A stretch of DNA of 64,000 bases from an uncultured Glaciecola sp. (GTDB lineage Bacteria; Pseudomonadota; Gammaproteobacteria; Enterobacterales; Alteromonadaceae). This document shows, in pieces, positions 27,622-36,246 of the stretch (its first letter is position 1; every line of letters starts with the position of its first letter). Position numbers and translations under genes: made by a program. The notes beneath the pieces are model-generated. The model searched no databases and was not told where the DNA came from. It saw only the letters and a program-made list of their open reading frames with translations. Where the stretch lies: assembly GCA_947496235.1 (NCBI GenBank), contig CANMCE010000002.1:372001-436000 (forward strand), read 5' to 3'.

Positions 27622-28935
27622 ATGTCGTATTGCGCAGTTTATGAATTCGATAGTTTTGATTTAGTGCAGATTGGCGCTTGCATAGGTAGTGCAGATGAAT
27701 CCCAGTCTAAGCAATTGTTGCTTTGGTTAGAATCTCAGTTACATCGATTGCAAGAGTCGAGTTTATCTCTACGTTTAGATGTGAAAAAAGGCAAGATTAA
27801 TCGCACCATTCGAATTGCGTTTAAAGGTAATCAAGCGCAGGCTTTTGAGCTTATTAATTTGCTTGAAAGACAAGCGCTTGTGGAAAAGGTTTTTACTGAC
27901 AGAGTTGGGTTCGATGAGCAATTTGCTCAAGAATTTACCCATATGGCAATGGTCCCTAATCAAGTATATATAGCTGGCAAAGTTGAGTTAGTGACAGACT
28001 ATGTGTTACTGACAAATCTTGAGGAAATTGTCACCAGCTTGACCATGAGTCAGGTGGATTTTTGCTACCAATTAAACTTCGGATTAATGACTGATAGCAA
28101 TGAAGTGAATCGATTTATTCGAAAATCAATAGTGCAACTTGAAGAATCACCGGGTATTCCTGCAAAGTTAGTCCAACAGCAACGACGATTTGCAGCTAGA
28201 GCTCAAAAAGCCCATTGGATTGGTGAAGAATATTTTGCTTGTAGTACAGAACAAGGTATTCAATATATCGGTGATCTAGTCGAAGAATATTTTGCCGACG
28301 AGAACGCAAAATTTGGTTATCCCAATGTAGCGCTAGCCCAAAATGATGAAGTGGCTGACCAATTCATCTCGGGACTGCTTGCTCGTGCCTTTGAATCTCT
28401 TTCGATTGCACAAGAAGCCAGTCAACTTATCAGCACTCAACAATTGTCTAATGCCTTAACGCTTTCTGTACCTTCACCTGAAATTACAGAGCAGTCGATA
28501 ATGCCCCAAGCGGTATCTTCTCAAGGTAAATGGGATGTTTTCCTCAGTCATAGCAGTAAAGATCATTTAACCACTAAAGCGGTTTGCCATTATCTTGAGT
28601 CTCAAGGGATTCGTTGTTGGATGGCACCTAGAGACATTCCCGTTGGTGATTTGTGGTCACAAGCTATCATGCAGGGAATCAAGGGCAGTAAGGTAACAGT
28701 GCTAATCTTCTCTGGTCCCGCTAATGAATCACGCTATGTGCTAAGGGAAATAGAGCAGAGTGTTACGCTTAATATGCCGATTTTACCACTGAGAATTGAA
28801 GATTTGCCTCCTTCAGATAGTTTGAGCTTCTTTATCTCTAGCCATCATTGGTTTGACGCTGTAAATGAACAATTAGAAGCTAAATTACCAGAATTAAAAG
28901 CGGCGATTCTGCCACATTTAGCCGTTATCCAATAA
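27622..28935 (+). CDS. TIR-domain protein
   Basis: A 437-residue cytoplasmic protein. Residues 1-300 are an unrecognised, mostly helical region with no membrane segment. Residues 303-435 are a clear TIR domain: WDVFLSHSSKD (304-314), GIRCWMAPRDIPVG (329-342), and SRYVLREIEQSV, where Glu376 aligns with the catalytic glutamate of NAD-cleaving TIRs such as SARM1. TIR domains of this bacterial type hydrolyse or cyclise NAD. It starts 2 bp after the previous gene and is last in the cluster; pairing with the SLOG protein suggests it makes or responds to an NAD-derived signal. Confidence 0.8.
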   Translation: MSYCAVYEFDSFDLVQIGACIGSADESQSKQLLLWLESQLHRLQESSLSLRLDVKKGKINRTIRIAFKGNQAQAFELINLLERQALVEKVFTDRVGFDEQFAQEFTHMAMVPNQVYIAGKVELVTDYVLLTNLEEIVTSLTMSQVDFCYQLNFGLMTDSNEVNRFIRKSIVQLEESPGIPAKLVQQQRRFAARAQKAHWIGEEYFACSTEQGIQYIGDLVEEYFADENAKFGYPNVALAQNDEVADQFISGLLARAFESLSIAQEASQLISTQQLSNALTLSVPSPEITEQSIMPQAVSSQGKWDVFLSHSSKDHLTTKAVCHYLESQGIRCWMAPRDIPVGDLWSQAIMQGIKGSKVTVLIFSGPANESRYVLREIEQSVTLNMPILPLRIEDLPPSDSLSFFISSHHWFDAVNEQLEAKLPELKAAILPHLAVIQ

Positions 28936-29085
28936 TTTGAATTGTACGGCAAAATATCTTTGCTGAGAGTAAACCAGTCGGGGTATTTTCCACTATAACT
29001 GTTAAGCTTAAATTTAAAAAATATGTTGGAAAAATATAATTGTAATATCAACATGTGAACAATCGAATAAGGTCAATTATCTAAA

Positions 29086-29916
29086 ATGAGCGATTCTCTC
29101 GAACAATTAAGTGCAGTACGCTGCTTTGAAGGTACGCAATACCAGTTTAAACATAAGTCCGACTGTCTAAATTGCGACATGCAGTTCAGTGTTTATCAGC
29201 CTGATCCTAATTACGACAATGGGAAGGTTTTATTGTGGCTAAGTGGACTAACCTGTACTGATCAAAATTTTGTCACTAAAGCAGGGGCACAGCGAGTCGC
29301 GTCTGAATTGGGTATTACCATTGTTTGTCCAGACACAAGCCCTCGCGGTGAGGAGGTCGCCGATGACGCCGCCTATGATTTAGGTCAGGGTGCAGGTTTT
29401 TATGTCGATGCAACCCAATCGCCTTGGGATGCGCATTTTAAAATGTATTCTTATATTACCCAAGAGTTGATGGAGATTATTCAGACCCACTATGCCAAAG
29501 GCAATAAAATAGCCATTTCTGGACATTCCATGGGTGGCCACGGAGCTTTGATCTTTGCTATCAAAAATCCACAATTATTTACCTCTGTCAGTGCATTTGC
29601 GCCTATTGCAAATCCTTCGCAGTGTCCTTGGGGAGAAAAAGCGTTAGGGGCATATTTGGGTAGCGATCAGCAACAATGGTTAGCCTATGACGCCACAGAA
29701 CTGCTGAAAAGCGGATCTACTAAATTTGATTTACCTTTGTTGGTAGATCAAGGAGACAAAGATAACTTCTTAGATAGTCAGAAGTTAACTAAACCCCTTG
29801 AAGCAGTGGTACCCACCGATGCCAACATCCGCTATCAACAAGGGCATGATCATAGTTATTTCTTCATTGCGACCTACATTGAAGATCATCTAAGGTTTCA
29901 CGCCCAGTACCTGTAA
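29086..29916 (+). CDS. fghA: S-formylglutathione hydrolase
   Basis: A 276-residue cytoplasmic esterase-D-type enzyme that hydrolyses S-formylglutathione to formate and glutathione in formaldehyde detoxification. The nucleophile is in GHSMGGHG (about Ser147), the acid in VDQGDKDNF and the histidine in GHDHSYFF. The N-terminal half contains LWLSGLTCTDQNF and PDTSPRG, typical of the family. The usual partner, the glutathione-dependent formaldehyde dehydrogenase, is not adjacent; the upstream gene is the TIR protein, 150 bp away. Confidence 0.92.
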   Translation: MSDSLEQLSAVRCFEGTQYQFKHKSDCLNCDMQFSVYQPDPNYDNGKVLLWLSGLTCTDQNFVTKAGAQRVASELGITIVCPDTSPRGEEVADDAAYDLGQGAGFYVDATQSPWDAHFKMYSYITQELMEIIQTHYAKGNKIAISGHSMGGHGALIFAIKNPQLFTSVSAFAPIANPSQCPWGEKALGAYLGSDQQQWLAYDATELLKSGSTKFDLPLLVDQGDKDNFLDSQKLTKPLEAVVPTDANIRYQQGHDHSYFFIATYIEDHLRFHAQYL

Positions 29917-29927
29917 GTTAATCAATT

Positions 29928-29958
29928 AAAGCAGTAACGCATTTCAGTTGCTGCTTTT
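29928..29958 (+). terminator. Terminator after fghA
   Basis: AAAGCAGTAAC pairs with GTTGCTGCTTT across an 8-nt loop with one wobble or mismatch, followed by a short T tract. It is 12 bp after the stop codon. Confidence 0.55.
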
Positions 29959-30310
29959 AGCACACCCACAATCTGCGCAATTATTTATACTATAATAGTA
30001 AACCGATCTGTCGCGTATTCATCTGCAATCAGTCAAAATTTTAGCCAGTGTCACAGCTTGTTCAGGATAAAAAGTACTCGTTCCCTTTTTCAATAGGTCT
30101 TTTTCATTCTAGAAAATAATAACGACAAGACTAATAAAAGTAATTACAAGTACCTTAAATATAAAGCTTTTTGGTTTTAAGAAAACACCTCAAGATGATA
30201 GAATTATTTTCATAACATCTTTACATTTATTTAAATATTGCTATTATCATACAATTAATTTTGATTAACTGTTTGGTTGATCATTTGAACGCAAGATTTT
30301 AAAGGTGTTT
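29959..30310 (+). promoter_or_regulatory. Upstream region of the arabinose operon
   Basis: About 350 bp without a gene. TTTACA (30220-30225) and TATTAT (30242-30247), spaced 16 bp, could be a promoter. GATTAAC-N6-GTTGATC (30263-30282) is an imperfect dyad just downstream, well placed for a repressor. The regulator is unknown. Confidence 0.35.
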
Positions 30311-31966
30311 ATGCCACAGTATACTCTTGGCCTTGATTATGGGTCAGACTCAGTCCGCGCACTCTTAGTTGATGTTAGTTCTGGTGAAGAGCTTGCAAGC
30401 CATATGGTCAATTATCCAAGATGGACTCAAGGACTATATTGCGCGCCTGATATTGATCAATATCGCCAACATCCTCTCGATTACATAGAAAGTTTGGTTG
30501 AGGTAGTCAACGCCTTATGGCAAAAGGTGCCTGCTGGGACTGCTGAAAATGTAATTGGAATGAGTTTTGATACCACAGGCTCTACGCCGGTGGCAATTAA
30601 TGAAGAGGGGACACCTCTGGCCCTAACGGAGGCCTTTTCAGATAATCCAAATGCCATGTTTGTGCTTTGGAAAGACCACACCGCAATTGCTGAAGCTGCT
30701 GAAATTACCAAAGCCGCCAATCAAAATGATGTTAATTATCTTGCTTACATGGGCGGTATTTATTCCTCTGAATGGTTTTGGGCAAAAGCTCTTAAAGTGT
30801 TCAGACAGGACGCAAATGTAAAGGCTGCTACTTATAGTTGGGTTGAACATTGTGATTGGATGACTGCTTTGATGTGCGGTACCACGCATCCCAAACATCT
30901 CACGCTAGGAAGATGTGCTACCGGGCATAAAGTAATGTGGCACGAAAGCTGGGGAGGCTTCCCACCCAATGAATTTTTCACCAAAATCGATCCTTTGCTT
31001 GATGGAGTGGTTGATACCTTAAATGCCTCAACCAAAACCAGTGATCAAGTTGCGGGTCACTTAACCTCAGAATGGGCTGATAAATTAGGTTTACCTAAGG
31101 GTATTGCTGTGGGGTATGGAGCTTTTGATTGTCATATGGGAGCGGTAGCTGCCAATGTGAAATCAGGCGTACTAACCAAAGTAATGGGGACATCCACTTG
31201 TGACATCACTGTCACTTCACCACAAGAGTTAGGCGACACCTGTGTGAAAGGCATCTGTGGTCAAGTGGACGGTTCTGTGATTCCTGGCATGATCGGACTT
31301 GAGGCGGGACAATCTGCGTTTGGTGATTTATATGCTTGGTTTAAAAATGTTGTCCTATGGCCAACACGACAATTATTAGATGCTAGTGACGACTCTCAAC
31401 AAGCACTTTTGTCTACCTTAGAAGACAATATTTTAGCTAATTTATCTAAAGCGGCGTCTGAGTTACCGGTCAAAACCTCTGACATTACAGCACTAGACTG
31501 GGTCAATGGTCGACGCACTCCTGATGCCGATCAGACAGTAAGCATGGCATTAATGGGCATAAAGATGGGGGCAGAAGCTCCTCACTTGTTTAAAGCATTG
31601 GTTGAAGCCACGGCATTTGGCTCTCGCGCCATTACCGAACGCTTTGAACAAGAAGGTGTCGCCATTAATTCTGTGGTTGTCATCGGTGGAATTTCCAAAA
31701 AATCTGATTATGTAATGCAAACATGTGCTGATATTTGGAATTGCCCAATTGACGTGCTTGAAAGTGAGCAAAGCTGCGCACTAGGTGCTGCCATTATGGC
31801 ATCAGTGGCTGCTGGGTATCATAAATCAGTGGCGCAAGCACAAGCAGCCATGGCGTCGCCTGTATGCAAACAATACATGCCAAATCCTGAACGGGCCCAA
31901 TTATACAACGCGTTATATGCAAAATACCAAACCCTAGGTGCCTTTGTCAGTGGAGAAAAAGCATGA
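30311..31966 (+). CDS. araB: Ribulokinase
   Basis: A 551-residue FGGY-family kinase that phosphorylates L-ribulose to L-ribulose 5-phosphate. I use the ATG at 30311, with AAAGGTG upstream, over a GTG two codons earlier. The N-terminus has the expected LGLDYGSDSVRALLVD; FDTTGSTPV, VGYGAFDCHMGAVA, MGTSTCDITV and DWVNGRRTPDADQ are family signatures. It is the first gene of araB-araD-araA and overlaps araD by 4 bp (ATGA). Confidence 0.95.
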   Translation: MPQYTLGLDYGSDSVRALLVDVSSGEELASHMVNYPRWTQGLYCAPDIDQYRQHPLDYIESLVEVVNALWQKVPAGTAENVIGMSFDTTGSTPVAINEEGTPLALTEAFSDNPNAMFVLWKDHTAIAEAAEITKAANQNDVNYLAYMGGIYSSEWFWAKALKVFRQDANVKAATYSWVEHCDWMTALMCGTTHPKHLTLGRCATGHKVMWHESWGGFPPNEFFTKIDPLLDGVVDTLNASTKTSDQVAGHLTSEWADKLGLPKGIAVGYGAFDCHMGAVAANVKSGVLTKVMGTSTCDITVTSPQELGDTCVKGICGQVDGSVIPGMIGLEAGQSAFGDLYAWFKNVVLWPTRQLLDASDDSQQALLSTLEDNILANLSKAASELPVKTSDITALDWVNGRRTPDADQTVSMALMGIKMGAEAPHLFKALVEATAFGSRAITERFEQEGVAINSVVVIGGISKKSDYVMQTCADIWNCPIDVLESEQSCALGAAIMASVAAGYHKSVAQAQAAMASPVCKQYMPNPERAQLYNALYAKYQTLGAFVSGEKA

Positions 31967-32658
31967 GTTTCACCGAATTAAAACGTCAGGTTTATGAAGC
32001 TAACATGGAACTTGAGCGACGTAATCTAGTGATCTACACCTTTGGTAATGTGTCGCAAATTGATCGTGAAAAAGGCGTCATTGGGATCAAACCCAGCGGC
32101 GTATCCTATGACCAAATGAAGCCAGAAGACATTGTTATTGTCGACCTCGACAATAATATCGTCGAAGGGAACATGCGGCCGTCTTCTGACACCAAAACTC
32201 ACACACATTTATATCGCCATTTTGATGCTATCGGCGGCGTGACTCATACCCATTCAACCTATGCAACCGCATGGGCGCAAGCGCGTCAAAGCATTCCCTG
32301 TTTAGGTACTACACATGCGGATTATGTGCATGGTGAAATTACCTGTACAAGGGATTTAACTGACCAACAAGTTAACGGCGATTACGAAGAAGAAACCGGT
32401 GTTCAAATCACCGACGCATATGCTGAACGAGATCCTATGGCAGCGCCTATGGTGATAGTTGCTGGGCATGCGCCATTTACATGGGGCAAAGACGCAGCGC
32501 AGTCTGTTTACCACGCTGCCTTGTTAGAAGAAATTGCTCGTATGGCTTATTTAACAAAAACATTAGATCCAAATGCAGCACCGCTAAAGCAGTCCATTTT
32601 GGATAAACATTATTTACGTAAGCATGGCAAAAATGCCTATTACGGACAGTCAAAATAG
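31963..32658 (+). CDS. araD: L-ribulose-5-phosphate 4-epimerase
   Basis: A 231-residue class II aldolase-fold epimerase that converts L-ribulose 5-phosphate to D-xylulose 5-phosphate for the pentose phosphate pathway. The zinc ligands are seen in GGVTHTHSTYAT (the HxH pair) and a third histidine in VIVAGHAPFTWG. The N-terminal LVIYTFGNVSQIDR and KTHTHLYRHF are typical. Its start overlaps the araB stop, implying translational coupling; 34 bp separate it from araA. Confidence 0.95.
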   Translation: MSFTELKRQVYEANMELERRNLVIYTFGNVSQIDREKGVIGIKPSGVSYDQMKPEDIVIVDLDNNIVEGNMRPSSDTKTHTHLYRHFDAIGGVTHTHSTYATAWAQARQSIPCLGTTHADYVHGEITCTRDLTDQQVNGDYEEETGVQITDAYAERDPMAAPMVIVAGHAPFTWGKDAAQSVYHAALLEEIARMAYLTKTLDPNAAPLKQSILDKHYLRKHGKNAYYGQSK

Positions 32659-32692
32659 TGCTGCACCAGCAGTAATTAAGAGGAAATAAATT

Positions 32693-34192
32693 ATGACGAC
32701 TGAGGTAAAAGAAGTATGGTTCGTTACCGGCTCACAAGATTTATATGGGCCTAAAGTACTTGCCACAGTAGCCAATAACAGCGAAGCCATGGTGAATGGC
32801 TTAAATAAAGTCGCAAATTTACCAGTAAAACTGGTGTGTAAACCCACAGTAAAATCACCTGAAGAAATTTACACTGTTTGCCAGCAAGCGAACAGTGATA
32901 GCAAGTGTGTTGGTTTGATACTTTGGATGCACACTTTTTCACCAGCGAAAATGTGGATTGGTGGATTAAACGCGCTTCAAAAACCTTGGCTTCATTTACA
33001 TACACAGTTTAATGCGGCGCTGCCTTGGGCTGACATTAATATGAATTATATGAATACTCACCAAAGTGCCCATGGTGATAGAGAGTTTGGATTCATCGGT
33101 ACTCGTATGCGCCAAGAACGCAAAGTCGTTGCTGGACATTGGGAATTACCAGAAGTACATGGACAAATCGATGATTGGTGTCGTGCAGCACTGGGCTGGG
33201 CAGAAAGCCGTTCTCTTAAAGTCGCGCGTTTTGGCGATAATATGCGCCAAGTTGCAGTAACTGAAGGTGATAAAGTAGCGGCTCAAATTCAGTTTGGATA
33301 CGAAGTGCATGCATACAGCGTGGCTGATTTGGCCGAAGTGGTAAATCAAGTTACAGACGCTGATATTGATCAGCAAATAGAAGCTTATCAGCAAGATTAT
33401 GTGATTTCAGATGACACTTGGAAACAAGACTATCATGTTGAAATGATCAAAAATGAAGCCCGTTTAGAATTAGGCATGCAACGTTTTCTAGACGACGGAG
33501 GGTTTAAAGCTTTTACTAATTGTTTTGAAAATCTATCAGGACTAACTGGCTTACCCGGTTTAGCTACCCAACGTTTGATGTCAAAAGGTTATGGATACGG
33601 CGGCGAAGGCGACTGGAAGACCGCGTCCATGGTACGTATTCTAAAAGTCATGGGTGAAGGTCGTAAAGGCGGTTGTTCATTTATGGAAGACTACACCTAT
33701 AACATGGGCAAGGTAGACCAAGTATTAGGCGCTCACATGTTAGAAGTTTGCCCATCTATTGCGTCGGCTAAACCGCGTCTTGAAGTCCATAAACATACCA
33801 TAGGTGTCAAATGTGACGTTGGTCGATTATTGTTTACCGCGGCGGCTGGTCCATCAATTACGGTATCTCCCATTGATTTAGGTAACAGATTCCGATTAAT
33901 TATAAATGAAGTCGAGACTGTTGCACCACCTGCAGATTTACCAAATCTTCCAGTTGCTTCTGCTTTGTGGGAACCTAAACCAAACTTATCTGTAGCATCA
34001 GCTGCATGGATCCATGCGGGTGGCGCGCACCATTCTGCTTATAGTCAAGCGGTTACCACAGATATGGTAGTCGATTTTGCTGAAATGGCAGGTGTAGAGA
34101 CCATTATTATAGATGCTGACACTACTATTCGAGGTTTAAAATCAGAACTTCGTCAAAATGCCGCTTATTATTATCTTAAGCAAGGCGTCTAG
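32693..34192 (+). CDS. araA: L-arabinose isomerase
   Basis: A 499-residue cytoplasmic isomerase that interconverts L-arabinose and L-ribulose using divalent metal. Family hallmarks include [13 protein letters not shown] at the N-terminus, [48 protein letters not shown] and [11 protein letters not shown] near the C-terminus. AAGAGGAAA precedes the ATG. Length is normal. It completes the araB-araD-araA set; a weak hairpin (ACCTTT/AAAGGT) follows the stop. Confidence 0.95.
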   Translation: MTTEVKEVWFVTGSQDLYGPKVLATVANNSEAMVNGLNKVANLPVKLVCKPTVKSPEEIYTVCQQANSDSKCVGLILWMHTFSPAKMWIGGLNALQKPWLHLHTQFNAALPWADINMNYMNTHQSAHGDREFGFIGTRMRQERKVVAGHWELPEVHGQIDDWCRAALGWAESRSLKVARFGDNMRQVAVTEGDKVAAQIQFGYEVHAYSVADLAEVVNQVTDADIDQQIEAYQQDYVISDDTWKQDYHVEMIKNEARLELGMQRFLDDGGFKAFTNCFENLSGLTGLPGLATQRLMSKGYGYGGEGDWKTASMVRILKVMGEGRKGGCSFMEDYTYNMGKVDQVLGAHMLEVCPSIASAKPRLEVHKHTIGVKCDVGRLLFTAAAGPSITVSPIDLGNRFRLIINEVETVAPPADLPNLPVASALWEPKPNLSVASAAWIHAGGAHHSAYSQAVTTDMVVDFAEMAGVETIIIDADTTIRGLKSELRQNAAYYYLKQGV

Positions 34193-34301
34193 CTGTACCT
34201 TTGTACCTTAAAGGTTGAGTCTCTGTGTGTATAATAGAGTTTTACTCGCAGTTGACTCACCAAGGTGATGAATCATCTTCATCACGAAAATAGGATTAGG
34301 A

Positions 34302-34886
34302 ATGATAGATTTAAGTGCCTATCAAGGCATAGTGTTCGATATGGACGGTACATTAATAGATTCAATGGGAGCTCATATTAAGGCATGGGAAAAGACTTGC
34401 CAGCAATATGGTTATCCGTTTGATGAAGCCTACATGCACGGTTTAGGCGGAGTGCCAACACGCAACACAGTGGTATTGCTAAATGAGAAGCATCAAATGT
34501 CTTATGATCCAGATGAAGTCGCTAAAACTAAGCGCCAGCACTGGCTAGATATGCAGCATAAACCTGAACTGATTGCATCCACAATAGAGGTGTTTAATCA
34601 CTATCGCCCAAGCATGCGAATTGGAATAGGTACAGGTGCGGAAAGGCCCCATGCAGAACATTTGTTAAATCAACATGGTTTGTTAGAACGGATCGATGCG
34701 TTAGTAACTGCAACCGATGTCACTAATGGCAAGCCAGCGCCGGAAACCTTTTTGCGAGTAGCAGAAGAAATTGGTGTTTCCGCGCATAAATGTGTGGTGT
34801 TCGAAGACACTAAAATAGGACAAGAGGCAGCACAGCGTGCTGGAATGGATTGTATTTTGGTCGTCAATGGTGAAATTCAAGCTTAA
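34302..34886 (+). CDS. HAD-family sugar phosphatase (YqaB-like)
   Basis: A 194-residue haloacid-dehalogenase phosphatase of the beta-phosphoglucomutase/YqaB group. Motif I is FDMDGTLIDS (residues 12-21), the conserved threonine is in IGIGTGAERPHAE, and motifs III/IV are GKPAPETFL and VVFEDTKIGQEAA. TAGGATTAGG lies just upstream. Placement between araA and the aldose epimerase suggests clearing of a sugar-phosphate by-product. A 7-bp inverted repeat (34265-34285, GTGATGA/TCATCAC) lies ahead of the gene. Confidence 0.8.
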   Translation: MIDLSAYQGIVFDMDGTLIDSMGAHIKAWEKTCQQYGYPFDEAYMHGLGGVPTRNTVVLLNEKHQMSYDPDEVAKTKRQHWLDMQHKPELIASTIEVFNHYRPSMRIGIGTGAERPHAEHLLNQHGLLERIDALVTATDVTNGKPAPETFLRVAEEIGVSAHKCVVFEDTKIGQEAAQRAGMDCILVVNGEIQA

Positions 34887-34896
34887 TACATAAACG

Positions 34897-34922
34897 AATA
34901 TTTAACCAAATTGTTAAATATT
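34897..34922. promoter_or_regulatory. AT-rich dyad upstream of epimerase gene
   Basis: AATATTTAAC-CAAATT-GTTAAATATT is a perfect 10-bp inverted repeat with a 6-bp spacer. It follows the HAD gene and is 75 bp upstream of the epimerase. Without a T-run it is more like an operator than a terminator. Confidence 0.4.
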
Positions 34923-34997
34923 TATAAAAGAGCTTGCGTTTCTAAACTTAAATTATAATATAAAAATATATTTAAAAGTTAAAAAAAGGTTAACATA

Positions 34998-36203
34998 ATG
35001 ACGATTTCTGAAGCCAACCTTTCAATGCCGCTAGTGTACAATAAACCTTTGAATTCACTTAAAACTGCTTTGTGCGCAGTATTGAGTCTTTTAGTTTTTT
35101 CAAGCCCAGTTTGGGCTGATTCACATTCAGGACATGCAATGACTAATTCGCCGACGGTAAAATTATCTCCTTACGGTACTCTAGAAGATGGCACTCCGGT
35201 TGTTAAAGTCACCCTTAATAATGGTAAGGGTGTGGAAGCCGATGTTATTAGCTATGGTGGTATCATCACACGACTAACGACGCCAGATGCTAAAGGCAAC
35301 TCAGGTAATATTGTACTTGGTTTAGATTCTTTAGAAGACTATGTCGAAATGAATCCATATTTCGGTGCTATTATTGGACGTTATGGCAATCGTATCGCCA
35401 ATGGCAACTTCACATTGTTAGGCACCGAGTATCAATTAGCTAAAAACGACGGTGACAATCATTTACATGGCGGCGTCCAAGGCTTTGATAAAAAAGTCTG
35501 GAATGTGGCGCCTTTTGTCACTGAAAACAGCGCAGGTGTTACCCTAACCTTGACGAGTCCAGACGGTGATCAGGGTTACCCTGGTGAGCTTGAGGTGGAG
35601 GTGGTTTATAGCCTCAACGCGAATCAAGAATTAGATATGCAATTTAGAGCCACCACAGATAAAGCCACTTTGGTGAATCTTACCCAACATACTTACTTCA
35701 ACTTGAAAGGTCAGGGTTCAATACTTGATCATCAATTACAGATTCCTGCTCAGCAAATTACCCCTGTAGGTCCAGGCTTAATTCCAACCGGTGAGCTAGC
35801 CTCTGTTAAAGGTACTCCTTTTGATTTCACTGAATTTAAAGCCATAGGTAAAGATATTGAAGCCGATGATGCGCAACTTAGATTGGGTAAAGGCTATGAT
35901 CACAACTATGTGTTGAAAAGTGAAGCTAACGATACACTCGTCACTGCAGCCAAGGTATATGAGCCATCAACAGGCCGAACACTTGAAGTACTTACCGAAG
36001 AACCTGCTGTACAGTTTTATTCAGGAAACTTCTTAGACGGAAGTACCCAATCAAACGGAACTGCCCATGAGTTTAGAAGCGGTTTTTGTTTAGAGCCTCA
36101 GCATAATCCAGATTCTCCCAATCAGTCCGAGTTTCCGTCGACAACCTTAATGCCTGGAGAGCTTTATTCAACAAGGATTGTCTACACATTCGGCACTAAA
36201 TAA
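34998..36203 (+). CDS. galM: Periplasmic aldose 1-epimerase
   Basis: A 401-residue exported mutarotase. Residues 1-41 include a signal peptide (cleavage after VWA); an ATG at 35025 is an alternative start. The galactose-mutarotase fold shows GRYGNRIANG, NHLHGGVQGFDKKVW, LTQHTYFNLKG (catalytic His), GYDHNYVL and a late Glu in FCLEPQHNPDSPN. It would interconvert anomers of arabinose or similar sugars released outside the cytoplasm, fitting its place before the arabinan hydrolases. Exported members of this family are common in polysaccharide loci. Confidence 0.9.
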   Translation: MTISEANLSMPLVYNKPLNSLKTALCAVLSLLVFSSPVWADSHSGHAMTNSPTVKLSPYGTLEDGTPVVKVTLNNGKGVEADVISYGGIITRLTTPDAKGNSGNIVLGLDSLEDYVEMNPYFGAIIGRYGNRIANGNFTLLGTEYQLAKNDGDNHLHGGVQGFDKKVWNVAPFVTENSAGVTLTLTSPDGDQGYPGELEVEVVYSLNANQELDMQFRATTDKATLVNLTQHTYFNLKGQGSILDHQLQIPAQQITPVGPGLIPTGELASVKGTPFDFTEFKAIGKDIEADDAQLRLGKGYDHNYVLKSEANDTLVTAAKVYEPSTGRTLEVLTEEPAVQFYSGNFLDGSTQSNGTAHEFRSGFCLEPQHNPDSPNQSEFPSTTLMPGELYSTRIVYTFGTK

Positions 36204-36246
36204 TTAGTCACTATTAGCCTGTAAATTTAATCAAAAGGGGTTATTC

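Noticed and set aside
19814-28935. Standard Thoeris or CBASS
   Set aside because: There is no SIR2-SLOG ThsA, Macro-domain effector, or CD-NTase in the cluster; only the TIR and SLOG-like parts are shared in concept.
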